DNA of 39,489 nt, from positions 1-39,489 of the forward strand of contig NAVB01000589.1 in the NCBI GenBank assembly GCA_002179805.1. Reading direction: 5' to 3'. The notes below the pieces were generated by a model. The model saw only the letters and a program-made list of their open reading frames with translations. It was not told the DNA's origin and did not search any database. This document shows, one piece after another, positions 1-10,567 of this stretch (position 1 is the first letter of the stretch; each line of letters starts with the position of its first letter). Both the position numbers and the translations under genes were made by a program. The stretch comes from Acanthamoeba lenticulata. Lineage: Eukaryota > Discosea > Longamoebia > Acanthamoebidae.

Positions 1-21
1 TTATAAAATAAAAAAAGTATG

Positions 22-3000
22 TTATTGGAGGCAGCACTTCGGGTCGCCCGGGCGGCCCGCCTTGGCGCCACCAGGGCTGGGCGGGGAGCCGTTGACGACG
101 TCAAACTCGACTTGCCGCACGCCCAGCACACTGCGTGATACAAAGCCGCGCAACCACCGCTGGCACTCGGCTTCCAACAAAATGCCTCGCACAAACGGCG
201 TGAAAGCACGGATGGGCTCTGGCGGCTTAAGCAGCTTTTTGCGCCAGTCCTGCTCGTCCTCGTTCTTGCCCTCGTCTTTGCCCTCGCCCTCGACAGCCTT
301 GCTCGTCTCCTGCGTTTGCGCTGGCTTGGCCGCCTGCGCGGCCGGTTTCGCAGCGGCCTGCGGCTTGGCGCGCGGTCGGAAGAAGCTCCAGACGTTGTCC
401 AGCAGCCACTCAAAGCACGCAAAGATGAGGATCGGCGACCGGTGGAGGAGGCCCTCCTGCAGCAGCGCCAGCACGTTGGCCCCTTTGATCCTCTTACCTG
501 CGCGCCACGCCACGCGTGTTGGCCCCACATGCGTGTGTGGGCTCTGCCCAGCAAGGACGTGGGGGACGCACTGAGGAAAAGCGCGCAGGCGTCCTCGAGG
601 TCGAGAACCTCGTACTGGCCCGCGGCGGCCATGAGCGCGCTCACGTCCTCCTCGCTTGCCCCACACTGCTCGAGCCACTCGACCGCCGGGTCCAGTGTAC
701 TGGCGATGGCGTTGGTCATGTGGACGCCGTAGCAAAAGTCGAGCAACCGGTTGAAGGTGGCCAGCGTCATGTTGGGGATCGGTACGTCGAGCAGCGCGCC
801 CGCGGCGCCTTCACCGCCCGCACCGGCGCCAGCCGTGCGGTTGGACTCGCGCATGCCGAGCGTGAACATGGCCTTGAAGACGGCCGAGCGGCCAGAGAGC
901 AACAGCCTGTGCGCCGTCACCGTTTTGTTCTCCTAAGTTGTGCATTTTTTTGTTTTGTTTTGTTTTTTTGAACTTTAGAATTTAATATGAATATTTTACA
1001 AAATCCGTTGCTAATTATAAGAAATTATATAAGAAAACAATAAAATATAAAATTATAAAAAATCAAAGCGACAGGTGGGGGAAGTGCCTCGTAGGGGAAG
1101 GAGAATGTGACGTCGTGCAAGGACGTGTCCTCACGCCACACGGCAAAGCAGCCAAGCTGCAGCACAGTTCGGCGCACAGGCTGAAGCTCAGGCGGGAGGG
1201 TGGTGGGGTCAACAGGCGCCGCTGGTTGCTGCACCGGCGGGGAGGCAACACCAGAAGACGCATAGACCTGCTCAACTGGTGTTGAAGAGCCGAGTCAGAC
1301 ATATTTTATTATTTATTTTATTTATTTTTAAATTCATATTTTTTAATATTGGCCGCGTACCACCGCCAATAAGGCATTTGAAGGCGGTCAACACGTTCAG
1401 GGCGCTCTCTTCGTTTCGTTGCAGCTCCTGCAATCATGGTGACGATGGTGGTGAGCTGAAGACTCCACGTTGGTGGTGGATGCGCGTACGTTGAAAAACA
1501 GGGAAAGGCCGTCTGCGTCGATGAGCAGTTGGCGCTTCTCTGCGGGGTCCATGAACATGAACACCAGCGCGAGGAGCGGCTTGTAGCCCGCGCCGTTCTT
1601 CATGCGGACCGACCACCGCGCCAGATCAGCCACTGTGCTCGCGATCATCACCATCATCATCAATGGTTAATGGTTGTGCTCATCAAGGCCAAGGCCGTGG
1701 TTGTGGTTGTGGTTGTGTTTCAACGGACCCATCTTACGGTGCTTGGTGAGCTTGGCGTGGAAGGTCTTCAGCATGTCGTCCCGCTCGGGGGACTGGACCT
1801 TGTGTTTGGCGCGCGAGAGAAGGTAGCGCCAGACCGTGGGCACCGCCTCGACCCGGATCAGGTCCATCATGGCGCCCTCTGCAAAACCACATAATTTGAA
1901 TTGTTGTTGTCGTCGTCAGCAGCAGCGCCAAGCAGGAAAGCGGGAATGTCAAGAATGGCATGTGTGGCGAACCGTGTTGGAGCATGTTGAGCAGAATATC
2001 GCTCAACCATCGGTTCACGGCGGGGATCTGCGAGAGCGAGTTGTCCAAGTGGTCCACGATCGACTGCGGCGTCCCGATCAGCGTCAGGGCCATGACGACC
2101 TCCTCTGCCGCACGCCGGCCACGCGCCCCACGTCAGTCCGCGAACATCCATGCGTCGTCGTCATCGTCCTCAGCTCAAGCGAGTGCGACGTGTTGGTGTA
2201 CCCGTCGTTGCGAGGCGCTGCAGGAAGCCTGCGGCGCTGGCCTTGGCCGTCGTGTAGGTCGAGTGCTGGAGCTGCGCGGGACCCAGCGTCAGCCAAAGCA
2301 CCAACAAACACGCACGCACGCACGAATGACGAAACGCGAACGCACCAGGTCGAGGACTACGGGGATCGGATCGCTGTCGGCGATCCGTAGGCTGTACATG
2401 GGGTCGCATGCGATGGTCCAGAGGGCCACCAGGGCCCATCGCACGCGCGCTTCGTTTCGCTTGGTGAGCGGGAGACGTCGGAGGAAGCCAGCCAGGATCT
2501 CGATCCCGCCCTTGGCCACCACGACATCGCGCGTCGCCTTGCCTACACGTTCGGGACAAGATGAGTTGTGGTGATGAAGATGATTGCGGGCCCAGAAGAC
2601 GACGACGACAACTACGACAACGACGACGAAGCGCACTTTTGACCGCCCGGGCAAGGGCAGCAGCGAATTTCTTCTGGGCCAGGCGCAGCTCGGGCACGGA
2701 GGCACGTTCGGCCTCGAGATCGGCCACCTTGCTCAGCAGACACTCGGCAAGCGCCTCGTTCAGGACCAGAGTGGCATTTGCGGCTGATTTCGATTGAAGC
2801 GAACATCACAAACACAAAGTTGAGTGATGGCAGAGCTTGAGGTTGGGTGGAATGGTGTGACACACACGTACGAGTGACGTGCAGGATTTTGGCCATGACG
2901 CTGGCGGCACTAGCCCGAGTGTGCAGGTCGACTTCCTTCAGGTCGAGCAAGATGGGTGTGAGCGAGGCAAACACCTGGTGCCCGGCCTCCTTGCTCACGC

Positions 3001-3230
3001 TCCTCCATTCTGGGGCCGACCCGCGTTAATTTTGCAGAACGTGCGGCGTTGTTGTTGCGCCGGACATGCACGCACAAGCCGGAGGTGGTTGGAGGTGACG
3101 GCACATAAAATACAAGAAGAACACACGCACCATCTTCCTTGACACGAGCAAGCCTGTGCACTGACTCCTGCCGGGTTGTGGTGTCGTTTGCGGTGAGTCC
3201 GCCAAGACACCGCAAGACTTCGTCCTCCAT
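22..3230 (-). CDS. Armadillo-repeat plus BTB/POZ protein with C-terminal CaaX box
   Basis: Twelve exons join in phase: 3131-3230, 2872-3009, 2637-2783, 2346-2542, 2202-2271, 1973-2104, 1729-1878, 1490-1632, 1361-1427, 1073-1275, 572-932 and 22-497. They total 2184 nt, giving 727 aa. Residues 1 to about 400 are helical and armadillo/HEAT-like, with leucine-rich helices and sentences such as ARVRWALVALWTIA. Residues about 425-570 form a BTB domain: the DVTFSF strand, then TAHRLLLSGRSAVFKAMF, then LLDFCYG and the VLDLEDACALFL end. A charged K/E/A linker follows. The last four residues are CCLQ, a CaaX box whose final Gln favours farnesylation. ARM-BTB proteins (plant ARIA/ABAP1 type) usually act as CUL3 E3 adaptors or transcriptional partners. 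That role, and membrane attachment by lipid, are inferred here. The start is the first ATG of exon 1. The stop lies 21 bp from the window edge, so the 3' UTR is cut off. Confidence 0.8.
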
Positions 3231-3381
3231 GGTGATGGTAAATGGCCTGAGCCGAGCTGGCGCTTGTACGCCAACTTGCCGTTGGTGTTCGCTGCGGCCA
3301 AAAGGAGGAAGTTCGTTTGCGTCTTCTTCAGGCCAGAAATGATTTTTGTTCAGTTTTTTTTTGGTTGCCTTGCGGCCCCAG

Positions 3382-4855
3382 GATTAAACCCAGCATCAAG
3401 CCGAACCAATCCAGAAGCAGCGAAGGTCCTTATTCATTTGTCCTCGCACGCGAACACGTAATCAATCAACAATGAACGTCCCGACCCACACCTGCCACTC
3501 AAAGAGAAAGTGCTTTCGTTGGCCAACTACTACATCCCCGTCCGAATCGAGTTGCCTGGACCATTGCCACTTCCACTCAAAATCATGAAGCCCTTCCGCC
3601 AAGTGAAGACCTCAACTCAGTCCGCGTGTACCGCTGTTTATTCTATGCACTTTTGGTCCAATTGGGAAGACGTGCGAGACTTCCTTCTTCTCCCTGCCTT
3701 GCCTTGTGTCAGTACACGTTTTAAATTATGGTTATGTTGCTTTTTGCTGCAGTGCCTGAGAGAGAAGTGCCTGAACCACAAGAAGAAGGGCGCGAAGAAA
3801 CCACTTTCGAACGTTGAAGGCTGGGCTGCTGACACGACGTCAGACAAGCCAGTAAAAGTAATCAATCGAGGGGAAAATGTGCTCTACTTGAGGCTGCAGG
3901 TATGAATTACTGTCATTACCACTTTTGTGAAGGCTCATCTCTTGATCTACGCAGACACTGTGCAACTCGAGTCACCACAAGCACTGCAAAACCCCTCTTG
4001 AGCTTGAGGTGGGGATCTACATCCTGGATCAGCAAGGCAATTGCTGGGCCCAGGGAATGATCGATTGTACGTTGCCTTCGCCCATCTTGATTTTCTCCCC
4101 ACAGCTTGAGTGGGCTCACCTTCCCTTGTGTGTTTTGCGTACAGTGGGCAGGGTCTATTCGAACCGTTCCAAAAAACGTCTCGAACTACCTTCCACTGGC
4201 AACCGTCCCCGAATCCATCCTGGCATCTGGTGGAACAACGCCCAAGAGGAGAGCTGCCTTAGCCAGGCCACACTTGATGTCAGTTGCCCCACTGCCTACG
4301 AAGAGCAGGACCTTCACACTGGGTCCAACAACGAGCAGCCGTCCGACCTGGAGCTCAACAACGGCCACCACGACTGCGACTACGACCAGCAGGCCTCGGA
4401 AGACTGCTTGTCATCGCCTTCGCCGTCTTCATCACCGTCATCGTCATCATCGCCATTCTTGTCGTCGTCTGGGCTTGTTCCGTTGACACCTCAGCCCCTT
4501 ATGGGGATGGGGTGTCTGCAGACAATCGCTACACCGCATGAGGATGGTGTCGAGTCGATGCCGCCTGATGAGGCGCTCGATCCTCCCATGACCCAGGAAG
4601 AAATCAACGAGTGCCTGTCGTTTCAAGCGTTAGATCAGGAGACTCTTCAGCGCCTTAAGGAGCTGGAGGATCTGCTGACGAACGCTGGAAACGACGATGT
4701 GTGGGCTTCGACGTCCATCAATGGTATGTGCATGGTCTCTTCTCTCTCTTGTCTTTCAGCCCAGCAGCCCAGGCTCCTCCTTACTGGACCTCGCTTTTCA
4801 CTCATCTCTCATGCTTGTGCTTTTGTATCGACGTTCAGACTACTTTAGCTCGTGA
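3382..4855 (+). CDS. Unrecognised protein, 5' end unresolved
   Basis: A phase-consistent chain is 3382-3457, 3507-3602, 3753-3899, 3955-4066, 4145-4723 and 4839-4855, ending at TGA 4853-4855. No in-frame ATG lies upstream of exon 1, so a further 5' exon or a different start is needed. The N-terminal half is strand-like, with a proline/leucine stretch ELPGPLPLPLKIMKPF and a Cys/His/Lys-rich part around CLREKCLNHKKK and CNSSHHKHCK. The C-terminal half holds a Ser-rich tract and an acidic helical end beginning MTQEEINECL. The strand-rich plus basic first half recalls Ig-fold DNA-binding domains, but no diagnostic motif is visible and I assign no function. The acceptor at 4144 is a choice: using the AG at 4149-4150 opens another frame that stops near 4486, so exon 5 may be mis-framed before the Ser tract. 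The gene starts close to the divergent ARM-BTB gene and may share its promoter. Confidence 0.5.
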
Positions 4856-5290
4856 AGAGGCCTCCTCCCGCAAGGCCAGGCCAAGGGACATCAAGAAGCT
4901 CATCAAGGACTCCTCCTGTGCCGTGCTGGGCCAGAGCCTGGCTTCCGCCCCCGACCGCCACAAGGTTGCATGTACGTGTTGCCGTTTCTGTCTGTCCCTG
5001 TCTGCGTGTGTGTCCGTGTATGTGTGCCGTCCGTGCGTGTGGTGCGCCACGTCAAAGTGGTTGTACCACGCCTCGGCCACACACGCATGTACGCACACAC
5101 GCAGACAGGGGCAGACAGAGCCAGCAACGCGCAAGCACCCTTGTGGTTTGTCAGGGCTGGAATCAAGGCTCGGGCCCAAGCCGTGCGCCGCCGGCCGTCG
5201 TCGCCGACCTACCGCGCAGCTGTCGTCTTTGACGGGCTTCTTTGTGTCCCTTGGCGCCACATGCCTTTCCTTCGTCTTAAAAATTGTTTC
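4855..5290. repeat. Large imperfect inverted duplication of a coding-like segment
   Basis: The left arm (about 4865-5058) and the reverse complement of the right arm (about 5065-5275) align along their whole length with substitutions and one insertion of about 30 nt in the right arm. Both arms read as protein in their outward-to-centre direction. The plus strand of the left arm gives RPRDIKKLIKDSSCAV and ends in SAPDRHK. The minus strand of the right arm gives APRDTKKPVKDDSCAV and ends in SSPDKPQ. Both are followed by matching T/G-rich sequence built on CTGTCTGC and GTGTGTG blocks that meet at a centre near 5060. The arms therefore carry a duplicated exon plus the start of its flank, head to head. 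RNA crossing the locus would fold into a hairpin of roughly 200 bp. The left arm overlaps the end of the neighbouring plus-strand gene. No protein family was recognised. Confidence 0.75.
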
Positions 5291-5319
5291 AATCGCCAAT
5301 CAGCTAAATGCCCATTTTG

Positions 5320-5368
5320 GTGCGCTACAAAAAAAAGTGCAATTTTTTTTTTTTTTTGAGTAGCGCAC
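5320..5368. repeat. Short foldback with A/T stem
   Basis: A 9-bp perfect inverted repeat (GTGCGCTAC at 5320-5328 and GTAGCGCAC at 5360-5368) encloses an A8 run and a long T run that can pair in register. It sits just outside the right arm of the larger inverted duplication, in the gap before the KIN17 3' end. It may be a miniature foldback element or an RNA 3'-end structure. Confidence 0.6.
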
Positions 5369-5580
5369 GAACGACATCGTCTGGCTCTGCGGCTTCTTCG
5401 AGACGGTATCTGCCATTTCGATCTTCATTTGTGAGGTCTCACTCACCACCGGAAGTGTTACCATAGCTGTACCAGTCCTTTTTACCTGTAATTTTGAAGA
5501 CTAAGGCTGGTATTTCCAATAATATGTGGAAAAAAGACACTATATTTATTATTGTTGACAATTCAAGGTCGAAAGGGCAA

Positions 5581-7456
5581 TCAAGCCAGCTTGGCGATGT
5601 CCTCGTAGGCGACACCCTTGACCAACTCGCCAGAGCCGCGCAGCTCGATCGTGGCGCAGAACTTGTCCACGTCGATGGTTTTCAGCGTGGCGCGCTCGCC
5701 CCGGTGCTCGCCGTTCACCACCAGCACCTTGCCCTCGAGCGCCGGCAGCACTGCACACCAGCAAATGAATAAAGGAAGATGGATAAAACGCAGGAAATTA
5801 ATCAATTAAAATAAATAAATAAAATAAAAATTACATGCGTATGTGCGTGGTGCATGTGCGCGTGTGTGCGTGTGTGCGTACCGGTCTCGAGGAATTCCTG
5901 GTCGAGCCGGAGGACGTCGCCGCCCTGGAGCATGCGGACCTGGCCCACGTAGCGCCCGTCGACTTCCTCGATGACGCCCTTCTGGTTGTAATACTTGCCG
6001 CCGCCGACGGTCTTGTGCTTGACCTTGACCACGATCCCCTCCGCCAGCCAATAGTCCGTTCGCTTCGCCTTTGCCTTCATCTTTTCCTTCTCCTTCAGCA
6101 TCTTCTCCTGCTCCTCCTTCTCGCGCCTCTCGCGTTCGAGCCGCTCGCGTTCGAGTCGCTGCTTGCGCCGCTCCTCCTGCAGCATGATCTCCTCCACGGC
6201 CGTCAGCGGCCGCGCAGGCGCCGGTGCCGACCCCGCCCGCCGCGCTGACGACGACTCGCGCTCGTCCCGCTCGGCGCCGCTCGACGTCGTCGTGGTTGTT
6301 GAAGTTGTCGTCGTCGTCGCTGTGGCGTCCCACCGGCTGCCGCGCGGGCGCTTGAACTCGCGCCGGTGATCGGCCCCGTCTTGGTCCTCCTCCCTCCTGC
6401 TGCTCCTCCTCTTGTCGTCGACGTCGTTGCCATCATCGTCGTCGTTGTCGTGACGATGGCGTCGGTCGTGGTCCTCTGCCTTGCGCTTCTGTCTGGCCTG
6501 CGTCGTCTCTTCGCCATCATCGCCATCAACATCAACGTCGTGAGGGTCTTTCTCTGCGTCGGCCTTGACCGAGGCAAGCAGCGGCGCTGGCGGCTTGCCG
6601 ATCTTGGACGCGCCAAGCGAGAACGCGATCTTCACGCCCTCGAGCTTGACCGGCTCCCCTGCTTGTTGCTGTTGTTGCTGCTGACGCGACTCAGCGTCGT
6701 CGCCGTTGCTGTCGTCGGCGGTAGCGACGTCCTCTTCCTCACCGCCGCCCAAGGCCTCGCGCTGGCGGCGGGCCTCCTCGAGCTGCTTCTCGATGCGCAG
6801 GCGCTCGCGCTCTTCCTCGTCGACATCGGCCTTCTTGCGCCGCTCGAGCGCCTTCTGTCGCGCGATGGTCTCGGGGTCGCGGTCGATGTAGGCCAAGAAC
6901 CAGCCTTTGGGCGTCTCGTCGACGGTGGCCTTGCCGGTGCGGCCGAGGTACTTCACAAACTCAGTGAGCGACGTCCACTTGGTGGCGTTCATGTGGAGAT
7001 GGTGCCGATCGCGAATCAGCTCGGCGTAGACCATGTTCGCGTGCACACGCTTCGTGCCGTGCCTACAGGCAGCAAAAAGAGCAAATTAATAATGATTAAA
7101 GGAAACACGATGAAGCGTCGCTGATGGGGTACCTGTGACGAAGATGGCGAATGAAGCTTTCCTCAAATTCGGCTGAAAAGCTATCGAGGAACTTGTTTGG
7201 GTTATCGGAGAAGATCGCCATCTGGCGCTGGTGCGATTCGGAACTCGTGTGGCACTGCAGAGAGGCAAATGCGGTGAGATGAAGCAACGACCAGCATCAC
7301 AAACGGAGGGGGGGGGGTAGTAAAAACCTTGAAACCGTTTTCATCTCGGCATTGCTTCTGGCACATCTGGCAATACCAACGCAGCTTCTGCAAACCCTTG
7401 GCCTTGATGCGATTGGCAATGGCCTTGGGCGTCAGGAAGCCATCGCTCTTGCCCAT
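5581..7456 (-). CDS. KIN17: KIN17 DNA/RNA-binding protein
   Basis: Four exons, 7328-7456, 7133-7254, 5882-7062 and 5581-5750, total 1602 nt and encode 533 aa. KIN17 is a nuclear nucleic-acid-binding protein tied to the DNA-damage response, replication and splicing. The start at 7456 gives MGKSDGFLTPKAIANRIK, matching the family N-terminus, so the upstream in-frame ATG at 7504 was not used. A C2H2-type zinc finger is visible: C29-x2-C32-x12-H45-x5-H51. It is followed by the KIN17 winged-helix region, with GTKRVHANMVYAEL, HMNATKW and VDETPKGWFLAYIDRDPE. The C-terminus has the tandem SH3-like part, with AEGIVVKVKHKTVG, KGVIEEVDGRYVGQVRM and the ending YEDIAKLA. The middle is expanded by low-complexity charged segments (poly-Q, D/E runs, R/S/D-rich, T-repeats). 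This makes the protein about 140 aa longer than the human form of 393 aa. Identification is secure. Confidence 0.97.
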
Positions 7457-7557
7457 CTTGCGTTTTTCTTTATGCCTTGCTACAGTTTGATCTTTCTTGG
7501 CCAAGTTCTTGCCTTCTTTTTCTCTGCCTTTTCATTTCACATTTTTCAAATTCCTGC

Positions 7558-10002
7558 TCAGCCTCGGTTGGTGATGGAGACGCTCAGGCCGTGGGGCCGC
7601 AGGGTCACAGCGGGGATGGCCAACACACGCGAGCCTTCCACGAGCCGGACTAGGTTGTGGATGAGGGCGGGGATGGGGGCAAATATGAGAAGATGATTGA
7701 GGACGAGGGTGTGGACGGACTACCAACCTTGGAAGTGGCGGACGATGGCGGCCAGCAGCACGCGCGCCTCCATGAGGGCGAAGTTGCGCCCAATGCAACT
7801 GCCAAAAGGAAGAAAGGGATCAAACAACACATATTATCACCAATTGAAAACAAATATAAAATAAAAATTAATAAAGAACAAATAACGATGTTGCACCTGC
7901 GCAGGCCGCCGCTGAAGGGGAGGTAGGCAAAAGCGTGGCGGGCCTTGGCGTTCTCCTTGCTGAACCGCTCGGGATCGAACCGCTCCGGGTCGGGCCACAG
8001 CGCCGGATCTCGGTGGATCAGGTACGGCACAACCGTCACCTCGGTCTGCACTCGCGCCTCGCGTGAGTGCTTCCTGTGAGGCCACTCGGGGAAGAGGGCA
8101 GCGAGAGACGCACGCCGCTCGGGATCGTGTACGGGCCGATGCGATTGTCCTGCAGCGCGCGCCGCACAAAGCCCGGCTGGGGCGGGTAGAGCCGCATGGA
8201 CTAACACGCGACCAATTAGAAATGATTTTTGAGTATTGTTTTTAAAATTCGAAAGATGTACCTCGCTGAGGACCATGTCGAGGTAGGTCAGCCGAGGCAG
8301 GTCGGCGGCAGCGGGTACGCGGGCGTCGCCCATGACTGGGACGAGCTCGCGGACCAGCGTGGCCTCGACGTCAGCGTGCTGGGCCAGCAGGTAGAGCGTC
8401 CACGACAGCGCGATGCTCGTCGTCTCGTGTCCCGCAAACTATTGGTGAAAACGATAACGACGATAAAGACGATGATGTTGAAGAGCTGAACTGATACTCT
8501 TCAACGCACCATGAACGTCATGACCTCCTCCATGATCTGCTGGTCGCTGAAGCCCTGTCCGTCCTCGTCGTCCTTGGCCTCGAGTAAAAGGTCGAGCAGG
8601 TCTCGTCTGCCGCCTCCGGCGCCCCGCTGTGCGCCATCGACGTCGTCCTTGTCCCGCTCGTCCGCCTGCCTCCGGCGCCGGGCGATGATATCGTACACGA
8701 GCCGCTGGAGCTTGTCCACATTGGCCGCGAACTTGCGGCCGGTGGGCGTGCAGCGGCAGTAGAGCCAATTGGGCAGCGAGAAAAAGTCGTACGACCTGCG
8801 GAGAGTGTGGACCAGTACGCGCGCAGTCAGCGCCCGGACGTCCCGGGCCAAGCGGCGCCCGCTACGTACCTCTCCTCGATGGCCGACAGGACAAACTCAA
8901 AGGCCTCCACCACGTCGTCGCTCGCCGCGTCGCCTGCAAACCCACCCATGCGTGAGCCTGGGCGGCCGCGGCCCTGGACAGAAAAAACGTACCTTCCGGG
9001 TTGAAGCTTACGCCAAAGGCGGCCAGCCCGATGATGTCCAGCGACGTCTGCGTATGCGCGTACGTTGTGTGGCCGATCAGCGTTGTCCCAGAAAGGGGCG
9101 AGGAAGGACCGTGGCACGGACCTTCTTGAGCTCGAGGCCGAGGTCTTCTACGCGGAAGGAGGCGCTCTCCTTGGCGGCGATGTTGGCTTGCCACCGCCCC
9201 ACGAGCCGCTCGGAGGCGTCGGCAAAGATCGGATAGAGTTCGTGCAGGTTCTTCGAGTAGAAGGCCGGCGACATGAGCCGTCTGCAGCACAACGTTACCA
9301 TCCTGTGAGTAGGAGGACTCAGAGCACAAACAGCGCGGTGTGGGCCATACCTCTTGCGCCGCCAGGTATCGCCGTAGCTCATAAGGATGCTGTTCCCAAG
9401 AAAGGGCTTGAACTCCTTGTCGTAGCCCTGCACAGCCACAACAAAAACATATTTTCATATTTAAAATAAATCAAATAATGCAAGGAAAAAAGGTCGCGCC
9501 TTGCAGTAAAAGTTCACGTCGGTCTGGCCGTTGAGGAGGTTCTTCACCAGTTCGGGGTCGGTCAAGAACAGTGTCGGAGTCGTGCTCTCGTACCACACTC
9601 GGAAGACGGGACCGTACTTGGCCCGCCATTGCAGGATCGTGTCCAATATCTTGCCCTACGGCGCATTCAGCACCACAAGTTCGGCGGAAGTGTGCGTTTG
9701 GTGTGCGTGCTGTACCTCTTCACCTGCGCCCTGCATCTCGAGGAGGTTGTGGCCCAGCAGCGGATGCGGCTTGGGCCCGGGGAACTGCGCCATCGCCCCG
9801 GCATAGTGTCGCCACGGCACCAGGTACCACTTTATGGCGCCGCCAGGGCAGATGGGGCTGTGAGTGTCGAGGCGGTGGCGCCCACAAGTGCACAAGCAAC
9901 CGTGTAGGAAAAAGAGGGTAAAACACGTACGAAGAAGATGAAATAGGAGATGAGGCCTACCACCGCACAGGCGACCAATTGCAAGAGGATGAGAAGGTCC
10001 AT
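7558..10002 (-). CDS. Cytochrome P450 (microsomal type)
   Basis: Thirteen exons: 9931-10002, 9716-9829, 9500-9655, 9351-9427, 9122-9281, 8993-9047, 8870-8933, 8510-8795, 8262-8438, 8114-8200, 7897-8045, 7728-7798 and 7558-7649. They total 1560 nt, giving 519 aa, a normal P450 length. Exon 1 encodes a 24-residue membrane anchor starting MDLLILLQLVACAVVG, followed by a proline-rich hinge with FPGPKPHPLLGH. The helix-C motif is WRRKR, the helix-I motif AGHETTS is at about residues 330-336, the ExxR motif (ESMR) is at 387-390, PERF follows, and the haem loop FSGGLRSCIG places the thiolate Cys near 467. Together these predict an ER-bound haem monooxygenase. The substrate cannot be read from sequence. 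The third intron begins with GC instead of GT (see findings). The gene is divergent from the small gene at 10202 across 199 bp. Confidence 0.95.
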
Positions 10003-10201
10003 CTTCGCACAAGTGTGGAGATTAGACCACTAGCGTCAGCAAGGAGGCGTAGTCCGCTGGCCAGACAGAACTTCTGCCTCGTCTTCAGAGAAGAAATAGA
10101 AAATAATTGATATTCGGGATCTGCTGACGTCAGCGTAAGAGAGCAAAGCGCCGGCTTTCTAAGCCAGTTGGCTCTACACACCAGCGGAAGACAACAACAT
10201 C
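10003..10201. promoter_or_regulatory. Shared divergent promoter region with palindromic TGACGTCA
   Basis: This 199-bp gap separates the ATG of the P450 gene (minus) from that of the small gene (plus), so both promoters must lie in it or overlap transcribed sequence. It contains one perfect CRE/ATF-type palindrome, TGACGTCA, at 10125-10132, inside a longer near-palindrome GCTGACGTCAGC. Binding by a bZIP factor is an inference. No clear TATA element was seen. Confidence 0.4.
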
Positions 10202-10567
10202 ATGGCGGAAGGTCAACACGAATCGATCCCTGCTGTCGAGATGCTCGAAGGAGAGAAGCCAACGGGCGAAATGATCTTCACGGGTATGTTTGCTTCTGCC
10301 CAACCGCGTGGCCGTGCTCTGCTCACGTGTAGAGCTTGGCGCTACACGACAGACTTCGTAAAGAAGGTGAACGACATGTTCGCCGAGGCAGTTGAAGGCT
10401 TTCGCGTTCTCGATGATGAAGACGCTGCACTCTGCCAGTACTTGCAGGAAGATCTTCGCAAGCAACAGGAGAAGGGAAGGCAGCTTCGTGCCCAAATTGA
10501 CAAGGCGCAGTACTCGATCAAGCAGTTCATGCGTGCTCTCCCTGCCAGCCCTGTTATCGAGGAATAG
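10202..10567 (+). CDS. Small acidic coiled-coil protein, unknown
   Basis: Best model: exons 10202-10283 and 10335-10567 with a 51-nt intron, encoding 104 aa. Splicing joins MIFT to AWRYTTDF and removes a stretch unlike the rest (FASAQPRGRALLT). Because the intron is 51 nt and free of stops, retention would still give an uninterrupted 121-aa protein. The C-terminal two thirds are helical and heptad-like, with FVKKVNDMFAEAVEGF and QYLQEDLRKQQEKGRQLRAQI, so a small coiled-coil subunit of a larger complex is likely. I do not recognise the family. The start is the first ATG, shortly after the divergent P450 promoter. Confidence 0.65.
   Translation: MAEGQHESIPAVEMLEGEKPTGEMIFTGMFASAQPRGRALLTCRAWRYTTDFVKKVNDMFAEAVEGFRVLDDEDAALCQYLQEDLRKQQEKGRQLRAQIDKAQYSIKQFMRALPASPVIEE

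Noticed and set aside
4401..4541. Strongly hydrophobic, membrane-helix-like frame (VIAFAVFITVIVIIAILVVV)
   Set aside because: It is the off-frame reading of a TCA/TCG serine-codon repeat. The Ser-rich frame continues into the well-formed acidic C-terminus, whereas this frame ends soon after.
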